NCBI RefSeq assembly: GCF_022539505.1
Contig: NW_025899957.1
Location: forward strand, 1-64,000
Direction: 5' to 3'
DNA from: Lolium rigidum
Taxonomy: Eukaryota > Streptophyta > Magnoliopsida > Poales > Poaceae
DNA length: 64,000 bases
Part shown: positions 55,824-64,000 of the stretch, in pieces
Numbering within the stretch: the first letter of the stretch is position 1
How the letters are laid out: every line of letters starts with the position of its first letter
The notes under the pieces: model-generated
Databases searched by the model: none
What the model was told of the DNA's origin: nothing
Seen by the model: only the letters and a program-made list of their open reading frames with translations
Translations under genes and position numbers: made by a program

Positions 55824-56925
55824 GAGCATGTCTAACAGGCCCCGTATTTCGCTGCCCCGTATAAGGCTCTAATTTCGCCCCGTATCGAAAAACTGCTCCA
55901 TTTCGAGCCATGCCGTCTAGCAGACCCCGTATTTCGCCCCGTATTTTCAAAAATTAAAACCCCGGGAAGTTCATCTTCATTGATCATAGTAGGGAGCATA
56001 CACACATTTTGATCATATACTACGGATCGTACTACGGATCATGCTACTTAACCTACCTCTACTCGTCCAGGATGACGTAGGGGATGAAGGCGATCCTCGC
56101 CGCCTCCTCCCGCGCCTCCCGGGCCTCCCGCGCCTGCCGCGCCTCGAACTCCCGGACGGCGGCGATGGCCGCCGCCTCCTCCTCTGGCCTCCGCCGCCGC
56201 TTCTCGGCGGCATCCGCCTCGGACAAGGCGACCGCACGGCGGTAGGCCGCCTCCTCTCCCTCCTCTTCCGCCGCCGCCGCTTCCTCCTCGCCGCCTCCGC
56301 TTCCTCCGCCGCCGCTGCTGCTGCCGATGGTCGCCCTCCATTCCGCCAACGCCGCGCGGTCGCGCAGCCACCGCGCGCGCCATTTCTCGAACGCCTCGCC
56401 GCTCATCGGCTTGAGCGGCGGGTCCCGCTTGTACCACCGCCCACCCGCGGCGAACTCGCGGAGCGGGTCCGGCACGTACGAGCGCGCCGGCGTACTTGCA
56501 GGCCGCGCGACGGCTGCCGGCGGCCGAGAGTTTGCACTTCGGCCGCCACGCTTCCTCTACGGTGTCCGGCGAGCGGGATCGCTTCGATCCGCTCGCCGGC
56601 GAGGACCTACTCGCGGCGGCGGGAGTCCATCCTAGCTTTTGGGGTGGAATGCGTGGCGGGGAGCGGCTAATTGCTCGCCGGAGCAGGAGGAGGAGGCGGC
56701 GGCGCGCGGCGGAGCTAGGGTTGCGAGTGAGGGGTTAACCCCTCACTCGCACCTCGCGCCCACTATATGTACGGGGCGACGGGGCCGATTTCCTGGGCCC
56801 CGTATTCCGCCGAAACGGGGCGGCCCGAATACGGGGCCTGCTAGACGGCCCAAACCGCGCCTGCCCCGTATGTCGCCGGAATTTTACGGGGTGGGCGGGT
56901 TATACGGGGCCTGTTAGACATGCTC
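55824..56925. mobile_element. PIF/Harbinger-like element in FBD gene (1,102 bp)
   Basis: The terminal inverted repeats share GAGCATGTCTAACAGG and CCCCGTAT, and the 3-bp TSD is TCA (55821-55823 and 56926-56928). Subterminal 'ccccgtatttcgc'-type motifs recur at both ends. No DDE transposase is present. The interior carries a 138-codon minus-strand ORF. Confidence 0.8.
56059..56475 (-). CDS. Uncharacterised 138-aa ORF inside the Harbinger-like element
   Basis: The frame starts MPDPLREFAAGGRWYKRDPP and has SGEAFEKWRARWLRDRAAL, then a Gly/Ser linker, then an Ala/Glu/Arg-rich predicted coiled coil (EEEAAAIAAVREFEARQAR) ending IPYVILDE. It does not look like the Myb-type protein or the transposase of PIF elements. 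It may be a captured gene fragment or an element protein; whether it is expressed is unknown. Confidence 0.4.
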   Translation of the reverse strand: MPDPLREFAAGGRWYKRDPPLKPMSGEAFEKWRARWLRDRAALAEWRATIGSSSGGGGSGGGEEEAAAAEEEGEEAAYRRAVALSEADAAEKRRRRPEEEAAAIAAVREFEARQAREAREAREEAARIAFIPYVILDE

Positions 56926-58981
56926 TCATCCTTCTTTGGAAAACACGAGGGACGAAGCGATGGATCAAGAGCATCACAATCGTCGCATTGCTCGTCTCCT
57001 CTCAGGATTATCTTCTGCAAGTTGGGAGATCGCTCCAACATGGATCTTATGAATGTAAATTGCTGTTCTAGTGATTTAAAGCCACAGAATTCTAGCTCTT
57101 TCAGCAGCCTGTTCTCGGAGCCATGGAATCGCATTTTCCACTGAGGAGTCCTTCTGTCATGGTAGAAATCACCTCTTAACATATCCACCTCGTATACGTG
57201 TTCCCATACCTGTATGTGTGTGACCAACCCATTACGTACGTAATTGGAATCAAGTTTTCAACAATTTTCCCCTAAAAAATTGTGAAAAACTAAAGCATCA
57301 GATGTGGAGAAAAGGCTAGAAATATGGACAAAGACATCACCCGGATACATAATTTTTCGACAGATGGTGCTGCTACAAGAAAGGCCGTGGTCCATAGAAT
57401 GTCAAATTCTACAAAGATACCACACACGGACAACTTCTTTAGCTTGTTGAATGCGGTACGAAGTTCCTCCATTTCAGGTTGTAACCAAAGCTGACCACCG
57501 AAAAAAAATAAGAAAGAAAATAAATAAGAATAGTAGCTTGCAAGCACATAAATGAGATTATCAATGAATTTACAGTTATGTTTGTTCTCTATCACACGCT
57601 CTCTTCCATAATAGAGGGCGATTTGGAAATCTAATTTAGGTAATAAAAACATCCATGATATAAATCTCATAGTTGAGACAACACGATGAATACAAAAAGT
57701 AAGGTTTAGCAAAAAATAGAAATAAAAAAGTACTTACAATTTCTCCTTCGAAATGCAATGTGAGAGTGTGTATGCTTGTCACTCCCTGTAGAAGCTCACT
57801 TAATTTAAATGCTTGGTCATCCTTGAATGCAACACAGGAGAGCTCTAATTCCCCGAGAGATGGGACACACCCAAGGGTCACCGGGGTGACATATTGATAA
57901 ATCCAGGTAGTGCATATGAATTTCTCCAATCTCGGTAGGCAGACCAAGTCTAGTCTCTCAAAGCGACACTTGTCGACTTCTAGAATACAAAGTTTTGAGC
58001 TTGGTGCATCAATCTTAAAGACAGATTTATCGCCAGTATCACACTGAGAGAGACTTAGATGCTTCAGTTGTTTGCAGCAGTCAAAGAGGACATGGTGCAT
58101 GTCCAATTTGTCAAAGCCCGCATTGTGTATAGAAAGTTTCGTGAGGCAGCGGAGCATGCTAGGGTAGGCGCTGAAGAAAGCATGTATTTCTTGAGCCCGC
58201 TGCATCATATCCTCGTCACCGCGGTCCAAAGGAGGTGTCTCGTCGAGAACAGTAAGATCCAAATCTTTCAACAAACCACGGTCGATCGTGTCACCTATCA
58301 GCAGGCCAACATCGGACAAAAAGGTGCCGGTTAAATAAAGCTTAATGTGCAAACTTAAGACGGTGTCTTCTCTCCGCCGATAAGCCAACAAACTCCTAGT
58401 TGCTTTGGTGAAGGTCTTCATAGCGAACTGTTCAACATCGTTTGCCTCGGTGCATGGAACAGGTAGGAAATCCTTGGCATCGATGGTGAGCTTGGGCAGA
58501 GACCAAGGGAGGTGCCTCCACCGTGTTGACAACACGCTTGTCCTCGCAGCCATGCGTGAAGAACCGACCCTCCCCAAGATGGATAATAAAATATCATCAG
58601 TCAGCATGCTGAGCCTATCTTCATCCTCTAGTTGCTGCAGCGTAAAATATAGACCCCGTTACATATGTATGCATTCAGACATTATATTTTTTAATGGTAT
58701 ATTTTTATTTATATAATTATATAAGTCAAATTGATGGTCTAGAGATACGCGTGCCAGACCTATAAACCGGTCCATAGGCGGTAGGCCGGATGCACACGTG
58801 GTGACAAGAAGTATAGTACGGAGTGTATATAATGTTTCTAGGCTAGCAGCATGTCAGTTGTTTGATTAGGAGAACACAAAACAACGAAGAGAGAAGCATG
58901 GCGATCACCAATCAACCTGTTTGATCGATACAAGAATAGAGGGCAGGCTAAGAAAATTACTTCATGGTTGTTTGTCTCCAT
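56841..58981 (-). CDS. F-box/LRR/FBD protein with transposon-derived C-terminus
   Basis: F-box/FBD proteins are presumed SCF adaptors. Exons are 58961-58981 (METNNHE), 57738-58634, 57341-57490 and 56841-57209, all in phase 0 with GT-AG borders, giving 478 aa. The F-box is DRLSMLTDDILLSILGRV with ARTSVLSTRWRHLPW. An LRR region follows (CKQLKHLSLSQCDTGDKS), then LWLQPEMEELRTAFNKLKKL, and an FBD-like end (KELEFCGFKSLEQQFTFIRS, ERSPNLQKIILRG). From ESMSN to the stop about 25 residues come from the inverted repeat of the Harbinger-like element; the original tail lies at 55736-55823. The first exon is short and least certain. Confidence 0.82.
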
Positions 58982-59528
58982 GGAGAAATCCAATGAGCAG
59001 CCCAGTACGCAAATCTTCTTCGCGAACTGACTCCTCCTTGACGATTTGTCTCTTGGAATACACGACGGCAAGCAGGCCGGCAGACGACGAGCCGCGCGTG
59101 CGTTAGGTCAGGCCTCAGGCGAACCTTGAAACCGGGATGAGGCGGCGGCGTCAACTGTACTTATCATCTTCCTAATCCTAACTACGTTTGGCCGTGTTCT
59201 TCAGGAACTCTAAACTTTTGAGCGTGGGGCATGCAACAACGAGTGCCCCTGCGTTGCACGATCGAGCCCTTCTATCTTCTTTCCTGTCACCAAACAGACA
59301 CGATCAGGTTACACGTCTTCGTCGCGCGCTTACCTAAGACTAGCCACAATATTAGTATCATGTTAAATTTGAGTCGCTTAAAATTTTGAAAAAAAAAACT
59401 CAATCGCCTTTGTCAAAAAGTTAGTTAAAACTCTAGTTTGAGCTATACATGAAGTAATTAACATAAAGATGAAGATCGATGTTCGGACATGATTCAAAGG
59501 TTTAGAAATGAAACATAGAGTGGAGGTT

Positions 59529-59890
59529 TGGCACCCGGGAGCATATGCTCCCGGTTTTAAAACTTCCTTTTAAATGCACTTTTAAAATGTTGAAAATTTT
59601 GAAAACAAAATTTAGTGGATGCATCTCGAAATTCTACACGTTCACAAACTGGTTTCACAGAAACCCGACATTTGAAGTATCATCTGAAGAGAAATTTTGC
59701 TATAAAAAAAGGTTGTGTACGAGATGTTTTGTTTGTCTTTTTCACACAAGTCACAAAAAATGACGGTTTTTCGCAAGACTTGATGTGCGCACTTAAAATG
59801 TTGATATGTAGTGAGAAAATTTTTGTTCGAATTTTTTTAACATTTTAAAATGTTTTTCTGATGGCAGGTGCATATGCTCCCATGTGCTGA
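59529..59890. mobile_element. MITE-like element with GGGAGCATATGC ends
   Basis: The left end has GGCACCCGGGAGCATATGC, and the right end, read in reverse complement, has GCACATGGGAGCATATGC. The interior is AT-rich and non-coding. The inverted ends and size suggest a small DNA transposon; no clear TSD. Confidence 0.45.
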
Positions 59891-60247
59891 GAATTGAATT
59901 TCTGATTTCTCTTGTTCTTTTTTACTTAACATGTGCATGCTCTACACATGCTCTACAAATGTCCTCCTCGCGCGCTTACGTAAACAATTATTTTTTATGA
60001 ACCGTAATTGGGTTGAAAAACAACCGCAATAATCCAAATATATGGTGAATCTGTGTGTAGAAAAAAAAAATAGCCTCAGATAAGTACTCGGCTAGTGAGA
60101 TGGTCTTCACTAAAATCTAGACATCTCATCGGTGAGCAGAGAAGCCATCATACAAGTAACACATGTGTTTCAAAATATAACATGTTTTGGTAGGCCATAT
60201 TAACTTGCCAAAATATTTTATAATTTGGAACAGAGCTAGTAGTACAT

Positions 60248-60486
60248 ACTACCTCGGTTCCAAAGTTCAAGTCTTATATTTTTTTTCTGAAAAGTCAAAC
60301 CAAGTAAATTTTAACTATTTTTTTAGAAAAATCTATCAACAAATATGATGTTTTGTAGATACCATATGAAAATATATTTCATTATCTATCTAATGATATT
60401 GATTTTTTTATTTTACATGTTAATAGTTTTTGTTAAAAAACTTGGTCAAACTAGACATAGTTTCACTTTCTAAATATGGCGGTAGT
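60248..60486. mobile_element. Degenerate Stowaway-type MITE
   Basis: The left end 'ctacctcggttccaaag' and the right end in reverse complement 'ctaccgccatatttag' form imperfect inverted repeats. The AT-rich interior has the 'aagtcttata', 'aaaaagtcaaacc' and 'ttggtcaaact' blocks usual for Triticeae mariner-type MITEs. Confidence 0.5.
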
Positions 60487-60945
60487 AAGTAATCAAGACA
60501 CGCGTGCCAAATTTTTTCGAAACCAACAGTGCACGCATGCATTCAGCACGCATTGGTGAGATAGTCTTCACCAAAGTCGCTAGACATTTCATTGGTGAGC
60601 AAGAGCAGGTTGATGTGATGTTGGACAAAATCCTCTTCCTTTTGAAAGAATATGACATTTTAGATAGTAGTACATGTCAGTAGACGCATACCATTCTTAT
60701 TCCAAAATATTAGTACACTTGATACAATCGATCGATCACATTCTAGTAATAATTAATAAAATCGCAAACTGTCAGTGCTTGGCATAACAATGCACATATA
60801 TAACTCAGAACACTCACGTAAAAGAAAAACTCAGAACAGTCAGCCAATTTACCCTACGACATGATACGACCGAGGTCTCAGCTTCAGAGCGCGCGGGGTG
60901 GCCGCTCACACGCACACGCGCCAAACGCGCGCGCGCCATGCATGG

Positions 60946-61761
60946 TCAGAAGATGTCGAGGATCTCCTGGATGAAGCCGTTGCAGAGCGGGCAGTTGCCG
61001 CGGCTGACCCAGAGCTCGCGGGAGCAGAGCCGGCAGAAGGTGTGGCCGCAGGGGATGAAGGCGGCGCCCTTGTGGCGGACCATGCACACGCAGCACACGT
61101 GCACCATCTCCTCCTCCCGCCCCTCGCCGTCGTCCTCGTCGTCGTCGCCGCCTCCGGCATGCTGCTGCGCGTTCTTGCCGCCGCCGCCGCCGGCGGCCTC
61201 GTCCTCCTCCTCGTCCTCGTCGTCCCAGCTGTCCGTCTGCTCCAGCAGCGCCATCAGGGACATCTGCGCGGCCGGCGCCTCGTCCTGATCTTTGTCTCCC
61301 TCGTCGTCCTCCTCCTCTTCCTCGTCCTCCTCGTCGTCGTCATCGACAACCACGGGGGCGGCCCGGTCGGCACGCCCGGCGGTGGGTCCGACGCGGGTAG
61401 AGGCGACGCGGGAGAAGGTGGGCGTCTGGCGGAGGGAGGTGGTGCGGGAGAAGGCCGCCGTGGCCTCCCCGGGCGCGTAGATGTACTTGTTGCTGCGTGT
61501 GCTGCTGCCACCGCCGCCGCCGCTCTTCAGGGCGCCGTCCGCCGCGCTGGGTTTCTGCGACGGGGCTGTCCAGGCGTTCGCGGTGCGGCGGAGACGGAGC
61601 CTGTCGCGCAGAGGCTTCCAGCCTCGCCCGCCGGCGTCGGCGTCCGGGTGGTGGTGGCTGTCGTCGTCGGGGATCCTGAGGAACTCGCGGATGGCCGGGT
61701 CGGGCGTGGCCAGCTGCTCCGAGAGCGTCATCGACCGCCGCAGCTCCGGCCGCCGCTCCAT
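60946..61761 (-). CDS. RING-HC E3 ubiquitin ligase-like protein
   Basis: This is a single-exon frame of 271 aa from the ATG at 61761 (MERRPELRRSMTLSEQL). A longer in-frame start at 61902 adds 47 residues of unlikely Arg-rich sequence. The C-terminal 49 residues are a C3HC4 RING: CCVC, then CGHTFC, RLCSRELW, CPLC, ending IQEILDIF. The middle holds Asp/Glu-rich runs (VVVDDDDEEDEEEEEDDEG) and a Gly-rich linker. No membrane segment is seen, so a soluble ligase acting with an E2 enzyme is expected. The substrate is unknown. The + strand ORF over this gene is a shadow. Confidence 0.85.
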   Translation of the reverse strand: MERRPELRRSMTLSEQLATPDPAIREFLRIPDDDSHHHPDADAGGRGWKPLRDRLRLRRTANAWTAPSQKPSAADGALKSGGGGGSSTRSNKYIYAPGEATAAFSRTTSLRQTPTFSRVASTRVGPTAGRADRAAPVVVDDDDEEDEEEEEDDEGDKDQDEAPAAQMSLMALLEQTDSWDDEDEEEDEAAGGGGGKNAQQHAGGGDDDEDDGEGREEEMVHVCCVCMVRHKGAAFIPCGHTFCRLCSRELWVSRGNCPLCNGFIQEILDIF

Positions 61762-62981
61762 CGTGATCTGTATGTGCCTTTTGCCACGAGCGGGTGTACG
61801 TATCCTTCGCGCGGCGGTGGAGGTGAGGCCATAGCCCATAGGGGTGCAGAGCCGCCCTAAATTAGGACATGACCCAAAATAGAAGAGTACTCTCGTCACC
61901 ACTCGCTATTGCTCCCGCGCTAACGATATTCATCCTGGGGCTCGTAGGAAATGCTTTTTTTTATATGTAGGCATACATTACTTGTATTTATAAACATAAG
62001 TTGGTACACATACACGTAACATAACATGAGAGGATATAAAAGGTTGTAATGCTGCAAACTGTTGCCGCCGCAACTATCAAGAACACACATCCTTCGCCAT
62101 CGCCGGAGAAAAAGACCATCAGTAGTTGATCCACACTTTAAGGAAATGCATTTTTACAGGACAGCCTAACTAGCCGAGCTGATTCGCAGAATGTTTCGTG
62201 TACCGCTTAGCGCCCGCCGGCAAAGGTCCAGTACTCCCTCCATCTTATGAAAGATGTTTTAGTATTTTCATTTTTCGCAACTAGTTTAGTATTTTCTTAG
62301 AAGTACACTTTTCATGAAATGGAGAGAGTAGATCTTAAAACGTCATAATTCTGAAAGCTACAATGTTTGCACGGAAAAATTATGTTTCCAAAAGTATAAA
62401 TTATGGGGTTTGTTTACGTCCCAATTGACTAAGATTTTCGTATCAAAATTGTGAACTGTGGTTGCATTTTTCTTTTTGTGAATGAGACATTGAGACTTCA
62501 GAAATTTTTAGTCCGAGTGAGACATAACAAATACGGTGAAGAATGTGCCGCTGGGTAAAATCTCCTTAGAATTTGCCCATCTTATATTCGATGTGTTCAG
62601 ACTTTCAAGACGATAATCGACACGTTAAGATCACACCTGTATATAAATAAATCACTAAAGATAACAACCATGATTAGTTAACCTCGTTTCGCAAGTTCAC
62701 GCCACATTTGGCCGTATCGCGGTTCAGCTAGCGCCGGCGAGGTCGACCATGGGGTTTGGCGATTGGGGAAAGATGACTTCGTTCGGCCGGGTCTGCAGCG
62801 CACGGCCGTCACCGGTGAGATCGGGGAAAAGGACGACGTGGGAGGGTTTCAGATTCACTTCTCATCGCACGTGACCAGGTGTCTTGAAATGCATGTGACC
62901 ATGTTCAAAAATGGGAGATTGCTTGTAAATCTATGTTGCTACGTTTCTAGGCCTTATTTTTGCAGGTGGCATTTCTAAGCT
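61762..62981. other. Upstream region of RING gene and intergenic DNA
   Basis: No protein gene was found. One Stowaway MITE lies at 62234-62328. A 71-codon + strand ORF at 62763-62978 has no recognisable features. Confidence 0.4.
62234..62328. mobile_element. Stowaway MITE (95 bp)
   Basis: The element reads CTCCCTCCATCTTATGAAAG at the left and, inverted, CTCTCTCCATTTCATGAAAA at the right. It is flanked by the TA dinucleotides expected of Stowaway targets (62232-62233 and 62329-62330). Confidence 0.75.
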
Positions 62982-63480
62982 TTTTTTTTTTTTTTTGATG
63001 TAACCATATATTTCATTAGACAATCTGTTTACAGATATTACACATATGGTCGCCACACAAGACAAATATTTGCATCAAGCAACTTTGCACAAGAAAACTC
63101 ACAAGAAGTAAAACTACAAGTTCACCCTTGGAGAAACCTGTGCCTCGCCGAAACATCGTCCATCTTCCTCCACTGCCACCATGGTAGCGCTGGAAAAAGA
63201 GGCGAACAACCACCACACCTAGATCTGGGAGAGCACCATCGCATTCAATGATGCTTTTTGAGCCGATGAACCGGGTCGTCGCAGAGGACGAGCCCGAGAC
63301 TTTGTGGCACGTCGGCCGGGGATCTTCCCCATGGTCACCAGATCCCAACACCGTCATCATCTCCAGACTCAGTCGAAGAAGACAAACGCTGCCGCCTGCC
63401 GTCATCCTCACACCCAACTGCAAGACGCCAGACATAACCATCTCCATCTCTCTATTACCTCATGTATGTTTAGCTCATAC
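62982..63480 (-). mobile_element. Poly(A)-tailed retroposed sequence
   Basis: A T run (about 62982-62997) followed by 'gatgtaaccatatatttc' reads on the minus strand as a transcript-like sequence ending in poly(A). A 143-codon minus ORF (63016-63447) has no domain. It is probably a LINE 3' end or a processed copy of an unknown transcript. Confidence 0.4.
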
Positions 63481-63688
63481 TAAAACTTAAACTTTGACCA
63501 CGGTTTTTTTAAAATACTAGGTCACATTTTCCAAAGTAAAATGTATGGATGATAATAAGAAAGAAATAGAATGCAGTGCAGAAATGGGCACGGTGGAGCA
63601 GGCTAGTCATTTGGGTTCAGAACTCTTTCCAAATTCCGAAGATGGTGCAGAAACGGAGGGGCTGCCCCCTGTGCCAAATTCCAAGCTA

Positions 63689-63793
63689 CTTCCTCCCTTC
63701 TATAATTTTTTTTAGTAAATTTAGATGTATCTAAACCTATTTTGTGAATAGATACACCTAAATCCGCAACAAGAATAATTTAAAGGGAGGGAA
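63689..63793. mobile_element. Stowaway MITE (about 105 bp)
   Basis: The left end CTTCCTCCCTTCTATAATT pairs with the right 'aataatttaaagggagggaa'. TA dinucleotides flank both sides (63687-63688 and 63794-63795). The interior has the 'gatgtatcta...tagatacacc' hairpin. Confidence 0.75.
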
Positions 63794-64000
63794 TACTTCA
63801 TAACTTCACGCAAAAGAGGGTGGTGGCGCCCAGCATTCTTCAACCAAACTCGCCATGCTTGAGTTTGGAATTCTTCAACCAACCAATCAATCGTTTGAAT
63901 TTTCAAATTCTTCATCCAGTCATTCCATCGATTCACATTTTGTATTCTTAGACCAAATTTGCCACGAGCTACAAGTTTGCCTGTCACGCAGGTCTCTATG

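Larger units (their letters stand above)
59160..60945. other. Intergenic region between FBD and RING genes
   Basis: This is AT-rich sequence with two MITE-like elements (59529-59890 and 60248-60486). A direct repeat of about 50 bp ('gagatggtcttcac...cggtgagcagag' at about 60094-60145 and 60553-60603) flanks the second MITE. No protein gene was found. Confidence 0.4.

Noticed and set aside
60898..61860. 320-codon + strand ORF over the RING gene
   Set aside because: Shadow of GC-rich acidic codons (runs of Val/Leu/Ser opposite Asp/Glu); the minus strand carries the RING motif.
63016..63447. 143-codon minus-strand ORF
   Set aside because: Lies inside a poly(A)-tailed retroposed stretch and shows no domain; more likely 3' retroposon sequence.

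Overview
The window looks like nuclear DNA of a Pooideae grass (wheat/barley/oat type). The reasons are dense nested LTR retrotransposons, CACTA, Mutator-like, PIF/Harbinger and Stowaway-type elements with readable target-site duplications (TSDs), spliced genes with GT-AG introns, and plant-type PPR-DYW, F-box, F-box/FBD and RING genes. There are no operons, ribosome-binding sites or CRISPR arrays. Everything here was read by eye; no database was searched.

Left two thirds (about 2.6-46.6 kb). This part is organised around a head-to-tail cluster of FtsH4-type (mitochondrial i-AAA-like) ATP-dependent zinc metalloprotease genes on the + strand. Copy 1 is at 4150-6347, copy 2 at 22578-25366, copy 3 at 26670-32338, and a C-terminal remnant lies at 45966-46200. 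Each large copy has a different lesion. Copy 1 has a one-base deletion in the AAA domain. Copy 2 is open over 700 codons and keeps the membrane helix, but its HEXXH zinc motif reads HEGGR. Copy 3 keeps HEGGH but has a Walker B Glu-to-Gly change and a 3.3-kb CACTA element inside a coding exon. Copies 1 and 3 also lack the presequence/transmembrane exons of copy 2 and one of its introns.

Mobile elements have expanded the cluster. A Mutator-like element sits in the leader of copy 1. A fold-back Mutator-like element with a GC-rich insert lies between copies 1 and 2. A complete 12.9-kb Gypsy element (8596-21537, - strand, TSD CCGAC) carries a spliced-looking antisense ORF. A Tourist-like MITE lies in the leader of copy 2. 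A Copia element (33795-44246, TSD GGTAC) is itself split by a 6.8-kb non-autonomous Gypsy-type element (36413-43214, TSD GTCTT). The first 2.6 kb is LTR and LINE debris.

Right third (47-64 kb). This part is gene-richer: a two-exon PPR-DYW gene (-), a two-exon F-box gene (+), a four-exon F-box/LRR/FBD gene (-) and a RING-HC gene (-). A PIF/Harbinger-like element (55824-56925, TSD TCA) has inserted in the last coding exon of the FBD gene. It supplies a new C-terminus and stop codon, and the displaced original tail can still be read beyond it. The PPR protein has the DYW ending, but the CxxCH zinc motif of its deaminase-like domain has lost both cysteines.

I see no cooperating multi-gene system. 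The most unusual features are the FtsH cluster with complementary active-site lesions, the transposon-rewritten FBD gene, and a 5S-rRNA-like segment inside the CACTA element of copy 3.
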